DNA of 64,000 nt from Propionigenium maris DSM 9537. Its GTDB lineage: Bacteria > Fusobacteriota > Fusobacteriia > Fusobacteriales > Fusobacteriaceae. Location of the stretch: positions 1 through 64,000 of the forward strand of contig NZ_BSDY01000007.1 in the NCBI RefSeq assembly GCF_027925155.1, read 5' to 3'. The notes beneath the pieces were generated by a model. It worked only from the letters and a program-made list of their open reading frames with translations. It searched no databases and was not told where the DNA came from. Position numbers and translations under genes: made by a program. Below are positions 1-8,466 of this stretch, piece after piece (position 1 is the first letter of the stretch; the number at the start of each line of letters is the position of its first letter).

Positions 1-100
1 TAGTAGTTTGAGGTATATACATTACTGGTCATATCCTTTCGAGTAGAATTTTGTGTGGTAACTCAATTATTACTCTATATTGGATATGATTTTTAATTTT

Positions 101-145
101 TTGTGAATTACTTTTGCAACACTCTATTTCCTTAATAATAAAAAA
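101..145 (+). repeat. Partial copy (tail only) of the terminator-associated intergenic repeat
   Basis: Only the tail of the repeat family is recognisable here: CTCTATTTCCTTAATAATAA leading straight into the A-tract of a terminator hairpin. It matches the tails of the fuller copies at 8333, 32045, 43895 and 52511. The preceding 100 bases are AT-rich without a gene; they contain the inverted pair CATATCC/GGATATG. Confidence 0.5.
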
Positions 146-187
146 GGTGTAGAAGCTGGGGAAGGATTCCCTAGCTTCTACACCTTT
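141..187 (-). terminator. Intrinsic terminator after the FMN-binding protein gene
   Basis: A long hairpin (AAAAGGTGTAGAAGCT pairing with AGCTTCTACACCTTTT) lies just past the stop codon of the minus-strand gene. A and T tracts on the two sides make it usable in both directions. Confidence 0.85.
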
Positions 188-190
188 TCA

Positions 191-649
191 TTACTTTGCC
201 CTTGCCTGGGCAATAAGCTCCTCTAAGATTGATACATAGTAGTTGACCTTCATACTGGCTCCTGCGATGGCATCAGTTGTCTTGTCCTCATTTACCTCAA
301 AGGATATCCCCTGATTTTCAACCACGTGAGCAGCAATGGCATCTGCCTGCTCATTCCACTCCCTTCCTATGCCAGAAGCGGCCTTCATCCCATAGCTCTC
401 TCCCATGAGCTGTTTTGTGGTAAACCCTTTGTTAAGGTCCCTGGCATCCACAGGAAAGGTGGCATCTATAATCACCTGATCTATCCTTCCCTCCTCACCT
501 ACTATCATAGTTATGAAGTTGGTGTAGGAAAACCCTCTCTTGTGAGTTGACTCCTGAGCCCCCCTATAGGTTCCCGGAATATACTCCCCTGCCATAGTCA
601 TTGAACTAACCAGTGCAAATAATGCCATTAGTTTAGATATCTTCTTCAT
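191..649 (-). CDS. Exported FMN-binding domain protein
   Basis: A 152-residue protein with a cleavable signal peptide (residues 1-20, ending SSMTMA) followed by one small FMN-binding-like domain. It opens with the GTYRG motif typical of these domains. The segment DAIAGAS (126-132) sits where covalent-FMN proteins carry Dxx[ST]GA[ST]; here the fourth position is Ala, so flavinylation by ApbE is uncertain. Such proteins usually serve extracytoplasmic electron transfer. A related 134-residue protein is encoded at 27846-28250. It stands alone, about 160 bases downstream of the selenium operon and separated from it by a terminator. Family assignment is fairly safe; the partner is unknown. Confidence 0.75.
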   Translation of the reverse strand: MKKISKLMALFALVSSMTMAGEYIPGTYRGAQESTHKRGFSYTNFITMIVGEEGRIDQVIIDATFPVDARDLNKGFTTKQLMGESYGMKAASGIGREWNEQADAIAAHVVENQGISFEVNEDKTTDAIAGASMKVNYYVSILEELIAQARAK

Positions 650-756
650 AATTCCCCCCTTATTTTCCTACGAAGGATATTACCATATTTTTTTCACATA
701 TTATCTTAAGTTTAGCTTAATTAAAAATCACTGATAGAGGCTTGCCTCCAAGAAAA

Positions 757-793
757 AAAGAAGCAGATAGATCCCTTGATCCTCTGCTTCTTT
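757..793 (-). terminator. Intrinsic terminator of the selenium operon
   Basis: AAAGAAGCAGA pairs with TCTGCTTCTTT, placed 16 bases beyond the stop of the last gene of the sel operon. A tract of A on the plus strand supplies the U-run for minus-strand transcription. Confidence 0.8.
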
Positions 794-808
794 GGGTATT
801 ACACGTAT

Positions 809-1072
809 TTACTGTATCTTCTCAACTTCCTTTTTGAGGCCCTTCTTAGTTATCCTAAAAAACTCTCCTCTGAGGTTTTCACTATCCATGTGAATTTTTA
901 TCTTTTCTCTGTCTTCCAGATCAAACTTCAGGGACAGTCCGCAGTTGGCTGTAACCTCCTTGGGAACAGGTATTATCCTTATATTGAGTCCCATCTCTAA
1001 AAATTCCTTTTCAAGCTTCATCACCACATTAGTAGACTCCAGGGCAAGAAGACCAAAAACTTCTGTTCTCAT
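809..1072 (-). CDS. DUF3343 putative Se/S carrier-like protein
   Basis: An 87-residue protein of the DUF3343 family, often listed as a putative selenium/sulfur carrier. The single conserved cysteine is Cys44 in TANCGLSLKF. Its start overlaps the yedF stop by one base (TAATG), so the two are translationally coupled, and it is the last gene of selD-selA-selB-yedF. The repeated co-occurrence of DUF3343 with yedF and sel genes is known from clostridia and fusobacteria. A role in delivering reduced selenium to SelD, or in selenium use for other purposes, is inference; no biochemical role is established. Confidence 0.8.
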   Translation of the reverse strand: MRTEVFGLLALESTNVVMKLEKEFLEMGLNIRIIPVPKEVTANCGLSLKFDLEDREKIKIHMDSENLRGEFFRITKKGLKKEVEKIQ

Positions 1073-1638
1073 TATACTCTTATAATCCTTTCTGCTGTCA
1101 TCTGCTTTTCTATTATAGAATACATATTGGTTACACTTCCCACTCCCACCTGGAGCTCATAGAAGTTTAAGCATGCTCCGCAGGTAAGTATCTCTACCCC
1201 TCTGCTCTCAAGCTCCTTAAGATCCTCTATGGAAACCGACCCCTCTGCTGTCACCTTAGCTCCGGCGTTGTAGAAAAGTATCATCTTAGGAAGGAGCTCC
1301 ATCTCTGTAAGGGTATAGATAAATCCCTTTAGAAGAGTTTTCCCAAGCTCCTCATCTCCCTCTCCCATCTTGTCTGAAGCGATGACTATTACAGTGGACT
1401 TTTCTGCTGTTTTTTCCTCTACAGCCTCACTCTTGTCGATAGTCACCTTCCATATATCTCCGTCTTTTGTAGTTTCAAAGGAAAGGCCCATCTCAGATGC
1501 CATCTTTTCTAGGTTTTCCTTGGAGGTATCGTTATCCACAGCTACCTCTACCTTACCGCTCTCTACTCCCTTTAGGGCTTTCTTAGTCTTTATTATAGGC
1601 ATGGGACAAGTCAGTCCTATTGCATCAACTCTTATCAT
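1072..1638 (-). CDS. yedF: Selenium metabolism protein YedF (TusA-like + DsrE-like)
   Basis: A 188-residue two-domain protein. Residues 1-75 form a TusA/SirA-like domain with the CPxP motif at 11-14 (CPMP), whose cysteine carries persulfide or perselenide in relatives. Residues 80-188 form a DsrE-like domain with a second cysteine pair, Cys153 and Cys156, in LTCGACLNFY. This fusion is the protein annotated YedF in selenium-using bacteria. It starts 32 bases downstream of selB behind a good AGGAGAG site and overlaps DUF3343 by one base. The likely job is trafficking of selenium towards selenophosphate; that function is inferred from context and motifs. Confidence 0.9.
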   Translation of the reverse strand: MIRVDAIGLTCPMPIIKTKKALKGVESGKVEVAVDNDTSKENLEKMASEMGLSFETTKDGDIWKVTIDKSEAVEEKTAEKSTVIVIASDKMGEGDEELGKTLLKGFIYTLTEMELLPKMILFYNAGAKVTAEGSVSIEDLKELESRGVEILTCGACLNFYELQVGVGSVTNMYSIIEKQMTAERIIRV

Positions 1639-1670
1639 CTTCTCTCCTTTCTCCTTCCGTTTCCAAGCTC

Positions 1671-3572
1671 CTACTTAATAACTCTGTAATCTTCCACTCT
1701 CTTGGTTACTCCCAGGGAATCCAGCTTTTCCAAGAATGCCAGAGCAAACTTTCTGCTGGTTTCCAGAGCCTCCCTCGTTTCAGCCAGGGTAATCTTCCCG
1801 CTGGATTCAGCTCTCTCTCTTATCCTCTTCTCTCCCTCATTGAAGAATCCCTTCATAAAGCAGATATCCTTTTCCAGAGGTATAAGAAGTCCGTTGTCTA
1901 TAAGGAGGGTGTGCATCTCCTTAAGAGCCACCTTATCCTCTACCAGATCCTCCAGCTCACTGTACTTAGGCGGTTTGAATCCCATCTCCTTATACTTCAC
2001 CAGGATGATGTCCTTTACCTTCTTCTGCTTCTTAGTGAGCTTTACCTTGAAGTCTGCAAGGGATACAAGGTTTTCATTGGCCTTTACTACCCCTCTAGCC
2101 TCCATTATCTCAAATATCTCATTGTAGTTTTTAACCTTCAGCTTCTTGGCAAAACACTTATTTTTTACCTCTGATTTATTGGCTCCAGACTTCAGCGGAT
2201 TCCTCTCGTGGTACTCCTTGAGGAACTCTACAACCTTAGCCTCTGCTTCTTGTAGGTAGTTTATGTGGAAGTATCTCTTGAGCTCTATGCTTGAAAGGCA
2301 GAATACCTTTCCCTCCTCCATAAGCTTCTCTATAACCTCCACAGCAATCTCACTACCAGTTCCTATGGCGATATCCTTCATTGTAGGGAAGGCGCTGCTG
2401 TTCTCATCCAGCCACTTCTCCACCTTGTAGTCGGAACCTCCGCTCAGGAGGTTTGTAAGGGACTCGATATACTCGGTATTTTTTCTCTTTACCCTCTCAC
2501 CCTTCATATTAAGGATCTTAACGCTTCCTATGGTATCCATAGGTGAGTAGTTTCTCACTACCCCTATATCTCCCGGAAGACCTACTATGGAATCCTCCAG
2601 CATAAGCTGGGCAAGACTTTCCTCTCCTCCAGCCAGTTCATCTACTCCAAATAATCTTATCCTTCCGATTACCTCTGTAGTTCCCAGGTGAAGTCTTATC
2701 CTGTGGTTGTTCTTTATCTTCTTCTTCCCCTCAAGGATGCTGAGGTTTACATCTATCCTGTCGGACATAGAGAGGCTGTCTGGAGTAGCCAGGATATCTC
2801 CTCTTGTGATCTCCTTTACATCCACTCCCCCTAAGTTCAGGGCACATCTGTTCCCAGGCTCAAGGCTCTCTACACTAACACCGTGGTTTTGTATCCCCCT
2901 TACCCTTACACTCTTCATGCTTGGGTAGAGGGTAAGGTTATCTCCCTCATAGATCTTTGTTCCGGTAGAGGTTCCAGTTACCACCGTTCCAAATCCCTTT
3001 ACATTAAATACCCTGTCCACAGATAGTCTGAAGTTATTTTTCCCCTCGTCCTCATCCTCTATCTTCTCTATCTCGCTGTTCAGGAGCTCCTTCAGTGGCT
3101 TATAGCTGTCTAAATTCCCTGAATTTACCTCAAGTATCTCACACCTGTCTACAAAGCTCCCCCTGAACTCCTCTCTGATCTCTTCCCTTACCTCGGCAAC
3201 TCTCTCTGGGCTTACAAGGTCTGTCTTGGTTACTACCACTACTCCCCTCTTTATTCCCAGAAGCCTGATTACATTCAAGTGCTCCCTTGTCTGGGGCATT
3301 ACACCGTCATCAGCAGCTACCACAAGCATCATAAAGTCTATTCCGCTTACTCCGGCCACCATGTTCTTTATGAACTTCTCGTGTCCCGGTACATCTACCA
3401 GTCCCACTCTCTTTCCAGATTCCAGAGTAAGGTAGGTGAAGCCCAGGTTTATCGTCATTCCCCTCTTTTTTTCCTCTGGAAGAGTATCTGTATCTACACC
3501 GGTAAGATTTCTGATAAGTGTTGTTTTACCGTGGTCTATATGACCAGCTGTTCCTATTACAATATTTCTCAT
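1671..3572 (-). CDS. selB: Selenocysteine-specific translation elongation factor SelB
   Basis: A 633-residue GTPase that delivers Sec-tRNA to the ribosome at UGA codons followed by a SECIS hairpin. The N-terminal G domain shows G1 at residues 10-17 (GHIDHGKT), G3 DVPGHEKF at 60-67 and G4 TKTD at 115-118. EF-Tu-like barrel domains follow to about residue 340, then a C-terminal run of winged-helix repeats that bind SECIS RNA. Length is normal for the family. It lies between selA (63 bases upstream) and yedF. The presence of tRNA-Sec at 46259 and a Sec codon in selD shows that the machinery has at least one local client. Confidence 0.97.
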   Translation of the reverse strand: MRNIVIGTAGHIDHGKTTLIRNLTGVDTDTLPEEKKRGMTINLGFTYLTLESGKRVGLVDVPGHEKFIKNMVAGVSGIDFMMLVVAADDGVMPQTREHLNVIRLLGIKRGVVVVTKTDLVSPERVAEVREEIREEFRGSFVDRCEILEVNSGNLDSYKPLKELLNSEIEKIEDEDEGKNNFRLSVDRVFNVKGFGTVVTGTSTGTKIYEGDNLTLYPSMKSVRVRGIQNHGVSVESLEPGNRCALNLGGVDVKEITRGDILATPDSLSMSDRIDVNLSILEGKKKIKNNHRIRLHLGTTEVIGRIRLFGVDELAGGEESLAQLMLEDSIVGLPGDIGVVRNYSPMDTIGSVKILNMKGERVKRKNTEYIESLTNLLSGGSDYKVEKWLDENSSAFPTMKDIAIGTGSEIAVEVIEKLMEEGKVFCLSSIELKRYFHINYLQEAEAKVVEFLKEYHERNPLKSGANKSEVKNKCFAKKLKVKNYNEIFEIMEARGVVKANENLVSLADFKVKLTKKQKKVKDIILVKYKEMGFKPPKYSELEDLVEDKVALKEMHTLLIDNGLLIPLEKDICFMKGFFNEGEKRIRERAESSGKITLAETREALETSRKFALAFLEKLDSLGVTKRVEDYRVIK

Positions 3573-3635
3573 ATCTTCCCCTTTTTTATTAAATATCTAT
3601 TTCTTCCAAGCAGATTCCCCTAAATCAGAGAAGGA

Positions 3636-5015
3636 TTACTTCATCTTCCCTGTTATCTCTGCTGCTCTCTCTGCCACTACTTCCATCTCATTCTCCTGAA
3701 TAGCCTTTACATCCAGGATAAATCTGTCGTTCCTTATCATTCCCACTATATTTGGAGTTCCCAGTCTGAAGGCCTTCTCAAGCTCCACAGAGTTCCCCTC
3801 TATGGCCACCCCGTAGCTTTCAACTGTTTCACCAGGCATAGATCCGCCACCTATGGTAGCCTCTGTTTCCATTGCTTCACACGCCACTCCCCTGTCTGTC
3901 AGAAGTTTATGGAGTCTTTCAGCCCTTGCCTCTACCTTTTCAGGAGCTTCCAGTATCATTCTCAGGGTAGGTATCTCAGCCACAGCTTCCCTCTCATCCA
4001 GGTAATATCTAAGGGTAGGCTCCAGGGCTGCAATGGTCATCTTACTTACCCTCAGGGCTCTTAGAAGCTGATTTTTCTTAAGTCTGTCTATATACTTCTT
4101 CTTACCCACTATTACTCCCAGCTGAGGTCCTCCCAGAAGCTTATCCCCGCTGAAGGTAACCAGGTCTATTCCAGAGGCTATGCTCTCCTGAACCGTAGGC
4201 TCCTTCTTCACTCCATACTTACTGAAATCCACAAGGACTCCGCTTCCAAGGTCTTCCATAGTAAGAACGTTATTCTCCCTACCTATCTCCACAAGTTCCT
4301 CATTGGTCACCGTCTTGGTGAAACCTATGATCTTATAGTTGGATGTGTGGATCTTGAGGAGCATTGAGGTGTCCTCAGTTATTGCCTTCCTGTAATCTCT
4401 GGCATGGGTTCTGTTGGTAGTTCCCACCTCAACAAGTTTTGTTCCAGAAAGCTCCATGATATCAGGCACCCTAAAGGATCCCCCTATCTCCACAAGCTCC
4501 CCTCTGGATACAACGGCCTCACCATTGTTTGCAAACTCATTTAGAGCCAGCATCACTGCTGCTGCATTGTTATTAGTCAGCACCGCTGCTTCAGCTCCAG
4601 TTACCTGGCAAATAAGCTCCTCTACGTGGTCATACCTGCTTCCCCTTCCTCCCTTTTCAAGGTTGTACTCAAGGTTGTTGTATGAAGTGATTACATCCAC
4701 CACATTCTTGGCAGCCTTCTCAGATATAAGGGATCTTCCCAGGTTTGTATGAACTACAGTCCCCGTAGCGTTGATGACATTTTTCAGGTTAAATTGGGAC
4801 CTCTTGGTAACTATCCCCCTGATCTCCTCTAGGATGTCCTCTTTTTCAAAGGTGGTTATATTCCCCTCTAATATACCCCTTCTGTATCTGTCTATTCCCT
4901 CTCTGATACCCTCTGTAAAACTAAAGTAATCTATGTTTTTAGCCAGCTCCTTCATCTCAGGCAGTTTTATTACTTCATCTACCTTTGGAAGTTTCTTAAA
5001 TAATTCTTTTTTCAT
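3636..5015 (-). CDS. selA: L-seryl-tRNA(Sec) selenium transferase SelA
   Basis: A 459-residue PLP enzyme that converts seryl-tRNA(Sec) to selenocysteyl-tRNA(Sec) using selenophosphate. The PLP-binding lysine is Lys292 in SGDKLLGGPQ. The N-terminal region NATGTVVHTNLGRS (82-95) is the usual SelA signature. The full length matches bacterial SelA. The start lies 5 bases after the selD stop, and its ribosome-binding site (GGGG) falls within the end of selD, so coupling is likely. It uses the product of SelD and the tRNA at 46259, and feeds SelB. Confidence 0.97.
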   Translation of the reverse strand: MKKELFKKLPKVDEVIKLPEMKELAKNIDYFSFTEGIREGIDRYRRGILEGNITTFEKEDILEEIRGIVTKRSQFNLKNVINATGTVVHTNLGRSLISEKAAKNVVDVITSYNNLEYNLEKGGRGSRYDHVEELICQVTGAEAAVLTNNNAAAVMLALNEFANNGEAVVSRGELVEIGGSFRVPDIMELSGTKLVEVGTTNRTHARDYRKAITEDTSMLLKIHTSNYKIIGFTKTVTNEELVEIGRENNVLTMEDLGSGVLVDFSKYGVKKEPTVQESIASGIDLVTFSGDKLLGGPQLGVIVGKKKYIDRLKKNQLLRALRVSKMTIAALEPTLRYYLDEREAVAEIPTLRMILEAPEKVEARAERLHKLLTDRGVACEAMETEATIGGGSMPGETVESYGVAIEGNSVELEKAFRLGTPNIVGMIRNDRFILDVKAIQENEMEVVAERAAEITGKMK

Positions 5016-5020
5016 AGTCT

Positions 5021-6061
5021 CTACCCCACGTTAATTATTTTTTCGCCTCTCTTCTCAACCATACCTACAATTGCAGACTTTATTTCAAGCTTATTTAGCT
5101 CCTCTAGAACCTCTCCAGCATACTTCTCCTCTACAGAAAATAACAGCCCTCCCGATGTCTGCGGGTCAAACATTATCTCCTGCATCCAGAATGGCGTATC
5201 CCCCATATCCACATGCTTTTCCGCAAAAACTCTATTCTTCTGGCCCCCACCAGTGATATAGAACTCCTGAGCATACTCCTTAGCTTCCTCAATATATGGA
5301 ATAAGGTCCCTGTGAAGGTCATAGGTTACGTCGCTGGCATCTGCCATCTCATAGGCGTGTCCTAGGAAACCAAATCCTGTGATATCTGTACAAGCTGACA
5401 CTGGATATTTTTTAATTATATCCATTGCATACTTATTCAGAGTTGTCATATTTTCAACCATCTCATCTATAGCTCTCTGGCTTGCTTCCCCCACTTTATA
5501 AGCGGTTGAGATGATACCGGTACCAATCGGCTTTGTCAGTATGAGGACATCTCCCTCCTTGGAACCATAGTTTTTCATCACCTTATCTGGATGTACAAAA
5601 CCAGTTACAGAGAGCCCGTATTTTATTCCATCATCGTGTACTGTATGTCCTCCGCTGAGTACTGCTCCGGCTTCTGCTATCTTTTCAGCTCCCCCTCTTA
5701 GTATCTCACCCAGTATCTCTATATCCATCTTTTCTGGAAAGCACACTATATTCATTGCAGTCTTTGGTTCTCCACCCATGGCATATACATCACTCAGGGA
5801 GTTGGCTGCTGCCACCTGTCCAAAGATATATGGGTCCTCCACCATAGGCATAAAGAAGTCCAGGGTCTGGATAAGAGCCAGCTCCTCTGAAACCTTATAA
5901 ACTGCTGCATCATCTGATTTTTCATAACCTACTATCAAATTGTTATCTTCCACACTCGGAAGGTTAGAGAGTAGACCACTTAGAGCCTCCGGCCCCACTT
6001 TCCCCGCTCAGCCTCCAACTGAACAAGTATTTAGATTAATCTTTTTCATTTCACTATTCAT
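5021..6061 (-). CDS. selD: Selenide, water dikinase SelD, itself a selenoprotein (Sec at TGA 6008-6010)
   Basis: SelD makes selenophosphate from selenide and ATP. A reading frame without recoding would start at an internal GTG at 5998. Reading through one TGA extends it to give CSVGG-U-AGKVGPEALSG, placing selenocysteine (residue 18) exactly where other SelD proteins carry the catalytic Cys17 or Sec. Upstream of the TGA two in-frame ATGs exist (6061 and 6049). The first is preferred because GGAGA lies 9 bases before it. This gives 346 residues, the usual length. A hairpin downstream of the TGA is a plausible SECIS. The ATP-binding and AIRS-type domains (YKVSEELALIQTLDFF, GGEPKTAMN, TDITGFGFLGH) are intact. 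First gene of the sel operon. Confidence 0.96.
5978..6007 (-). promoter_or_regulatory. Candidate bacterial SECIS element in selD
   Basis: Starting 12 bases after the Sec codon, GGGGCC can pair with GGCUCU (four Watson-Crick and two G-U pairs), closing a tiny loop GGA. Bacterial SECIS hairpins lie immediately 3' of the UGA and expose a G-rich apical loop at about this distance. The pairing was found by eye and has not been folded by program. Confidence 0.5.
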
Positions 6062-6192
6062 TTCCCTCAATCTCCTCTCTAAATATTACTTTATTAGTAT
6101 CTATATTAACTGCCTCTCTCCCAACTCATACCCTTAGGTCAGGGGAAAACCGACAGTTTTTAACATCATAATTTATTTTTATAAAGTGTCCG

Positions 6193-6714
6193 CTATTTAC
6201 CTAGAATCTTCCCCAAAAGACTCTTTTTCTTCACAGGCTGGATAACCCCCTCCTCAGTTTCAACTCCTAGCTCCCTGGCTATTATTCTGGCTGTGGCCTC
6301 TGCCATGTCCCCGGTAAACCTCACACACTGCTCCATATGAACCTTTGATCCAAGCTTCATATCCTTTGTGAGTATCCTGCAGCAAAGAGTCTTGTTGTCC
6401 CTTCTGAAGATATCATGAACCTCCTTAGAAAGCTCCATAGCCTTTTCTACTTCCTTTCCCTTGGCCTTCTGCCTACCAAAGATAAGCCCCAGAGCCATCT
6501 GGGATCCTACAACTGCACCACAGGTACAACCTGCCTTTCCCATTCCAACTGGAAACCCCGATGCAAGAGCCACTACCTCATCTCCAACCTCTGGCTTAAA
6601 TCTGTCCTTAAGAGTCTTTATTATAGACTCGGAGCAGTAAAATTCACCATTCTGATAGTAGTTTTCCGCTGTTTTTCTGATCTCTTTTATATTTATCTTC
6701 TCCACTATATCCAC
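6193..6714 (-). CDS. C_GCAxxG_C_C family redox protein
   Basis: A 173-residue protein with the spaced cysteine pattern of the C_GCAxxG_C_C family: Cys in EFYCSES, then GMGKAGCTCGAVVG, a CC pair in NKTLCCRIL, and a final Cys in MEQCVRF. The family is assumed to bind a metal or act in redox, but no reaction is established. It lies 131 bases upstream of selD on the same strand, so it may share a transcript with the selenium operon; no terminator is visible between them. No in-frame TGA is needed, so this copy is a cysteine protein. The role is unknown. Confidence 0.85.
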   Translation of the reverse strand: MDIVEKINIKEIRKTAENYYQNGEFYCSESIIKTLKDRFKPEVGDEVVALASGFPVGMGKAGCTCGAVVGSQMALGLIFGRQKAKGKEVEKAMELSKEVHDIFRRDNKTLCCRILTKDMKLGSKVHMEQCVRFTGDMAEATARIIARELGVETEEGVIQPVKKKSLLGKILGK

Positions 6715-6931
6715 TCCTCAGATTACAAGTGTAGTATTATTTTACATAATGTAGCATTCTACTATCAAATAATACCACTTAAAGGGCTAAAACTCAATAG
6801 TTAATAATTTCTCCAGCTATTTTCTTTTACCCTATTTTTGCCCCTCTATTATACCATACTTCCATTGTATATTGTATTTATTTGGGGTATACTTCAACAT
6901 GAGCATATTACTTTATTATAGGGGGATTGCG

Positions 6932-7381
6932 ATGTTTAAGATAAAAAAATTTAAGGAACTTAGTGTTGATGAACTATATAAAATCTTAGCCCTTAGATCG
7001 GAAGTGTTTGTAGTGGAACAAAATTGTGTCTACAACGATATCGATGGGAAGGACCTCAAGTCAACCCATATGTGGATTCAGGAGAAGGGAAAGATAGTTG
7101 CATATATAAGGCTGGTTGATAGGGGAGTTTCCTACGACGAAGCTTCCATAGGGAGGGTTCTAGTGGCTAAGGATGAGAGGGGCAGAGGCCTGGCCAAGAA
7201 GATCATGAGGGAGGGGATAAAGTACCTCACTGAAAGATCCGCAGAGAAGAAGATTACAATAGGAGCCCAGGAGTACCTCAAAAGCTTCTACCAGAATCTT
7301 GGTTTTGTAGAGATCTCCGATGTCTACGATGAAGACGGCATTCCCCATCTGGATATGCAGTACAACTGTGAGTTCTTTTAA
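6932..7381 (+). CDS. ElaA-type GNAT N-acetyltransferase
   Basis: A 149-residue acetyltransferase. The start at 6932 is chosen because AGGGGG lies just upstream; longer in-frame versions add a non-homologous head. The protein has the ElaA layout: LALRSEVFVVEQNCVYNDID near the N-terminus, acetyl-CoA motif A in GRVLVAKDERGRGLAKKIM, and a C-terminal FYQNLGF. The substrate of ElaA proteins is not established. Single gene, followed by its own terminator. Confidence 0.87.
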   Translation: MFKIKKFKELSVDELYKILALRSEVFVVEQNCVYNDIDGKDLKSTHMWIQEKGKIVAYIRLVDRGVSYDEASIGRVLVAKDERGRGLAKKIMREGIKYLTERSAEKKITIGAQEYLKSFYQNLGFVEISDVYDEDGIPHLDMQYNCEFF

Positions 7382-7386
7382 TACAG

Positions 7387-7424
7387 AAAACTCCCTGGGC
7401 ATCTGTTCCAGGGAGTTTTTTTAT
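7387..7424 (+). terminator. Intrinsic terminator after the ElaA-type gene
   Basis: AACTCCCTGG pairs with CCAGGGAGTT, followed by a run of seven T. It lies 6 bases past the stop codon. Confidence 0.9.
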
Positions 7425-7603
7425 AGCTTTTCCATCACTTTCTTTTATCATTTTTTTGATTTTCACCCTTATCTCCACTGCTCTCTCATTGATCGAAATT
7501 TATGCAGTCTCCCTCTCCCTTTACATCTCTGGATTTTTCCTGTTGTTCCTCCCTAATTCTTAACCTAATCTTAAAAAAACTAAATAAAAACACATAGATG
7601 ACG

Positions 7604-7642
7604 TTGAAGGAACTTTTATTTCCTGTAGAATACTTAAGTATT
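7604..7642 (+). promoter_or_regulatory. Promoter and palindromic operator of the Crp/Fnr-like gene
   Basis: TTGAAG (7604-7609) and TAGAAT (7626-7631) are separated by 16 bases, forming a good sigma-A type promoter. A perfect 14-base palindrome AATACTTAAGTATT (7629-7642) overlaps the -10 box, a placement expected for an autoregulatory operator. The rest of 7425-7603 holds nothing recognisable. Confidence 0.6.
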
Positions 7643-7671
7643 ACCCTATTAATATCCAGGAAGGTGAAGAA

Positions 7672-8331
7672 ATGAATAAGATCGAGAACTACTTAATGGA
7701 GAGCGGCTATGGTGCATTTCTCTCCCCAGAGGACCTCTTCGAAATTCCCCTTGAAAGGTTTCAGAATAAGAGCTCCTCTGAGATAAATGAAAATGGTGAC
7801 TTTTACTTTATCATCCAGGGAGCACTGGATGTTTTCTACCCAGATAAAGATGGTAAAAACCATCTGTTAACAAGGGTCTATCCCCAGGACTACCAGCTGG
7901 GAGGGATTCCAAAATACTTCAAAAAAAAATACCACAACCTCAATGACTATGTGGCATCCTTCTCCAAGGAATCTATCCTCTATGGTATCAACAAGGATAA
8001 GGTTGAGACACTTTTAAAAACCCCCGAGTTTCTTGAGTTTACCTTTGAGAAATTCTTTAACTACTCCTCCCATGTAGTTCAGGAGAACTACTTTAAAAGT
8101 ATCTTTACCCTGGAGGAGTACCTGGCCTACATCCTCTACAACCACTCCACAGACAATAAATACACAGTTAGGAGCTACTCCCTCTTTGCAAACCTACTAA
8201 AGTGCGACAGGACAAACCTCTACAGGGCCCTTTCATCCCTTCAGGAACAGGGGGTAGTAAGGAAGGAGGGAAAAACTATTCAGGTTATCTGCGAGGAGAA
8301 GCTGAGATATATCTTCGAGGAGAAACTATAA
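7672..8331 (+). CDS. Crp/Fnr family transcriptional regulator
   Basis: A 219-residue protein with an N-terminal cyclic-nucleotide-binding-like beta barrel (about residues 25-115, FYFIIQGALDVFYPDKDGKN) and a C-terminal helix-turn-helix (about 165-205, SYSLFANLLKCDRTNLYRALSSLQEQGVVRKEG). No N-terminal cysteine cluster is present, so it is not an Fe-S Fnr; the effector is unknown. It is transcribed alone, behind its own promoter and a palindrome that may be its binding site. Downstream lie an intergenic repeat and a terminator. Confidence 0.88.
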   Translation: MNKIENYLMESGYGAFLSPEDLFEIPLERFQNKSSSEINENGDFYFIIQGALDVFYPDKDGKNHLLTRVYPQDYQLGGIPKYFKKKYHNLNDYVASFSKESILYGINKDKVETLLKTPEFLEFTFEKFFNYSSHVVQENYFKSIFTLEEYLAYILYNHSTDNKYTVRSYSLFANLLKCDRTNLYRALSSLQEQGVVRKEGKTIQVICEEKLRYIFEEKL

Positions 8332-8332
8332 A

Positions 8333-8427
8333 GGCAACGTGGCGTTGCATCCTAATAATCGGTTGGAGTACCCATTATTTCATTCAGTTTTTTTATAAGC
8401 TCTATACTTTACCTTAAACAATAAAAA
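8333..8427 (+). repeat. Terminator-associated intergenic repeat, copy 1
   Basis: Head hairpin GCAACG-TGG-CGTTGC, then CATCCTAATAATCGGTTGG, a T-rich middle, and the tail CTCTATACTTTACCTTAAAC leading into the A-tract of a terminator. It is nearly the same as the copy at 43895 over the first 65 bases. It begins within three bases of the regulator's stop codon. Confidence 0.8.
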
Positions 8428-8463
8428 AACCTCCCAGAAGCTCTATGACTTCTGGGAGGTTTC
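8427..8463. terminator. Bidirectional terminator between convergent genes
   Basis: AAACCTCCCAGAAG pairs with CTTCTGGGAGGTTT. It serves the plus-strand regulator gene and the minus-strand transporter gene that converge here. Confidence 0.85.
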
Positions 8464-8466
8464 TCT

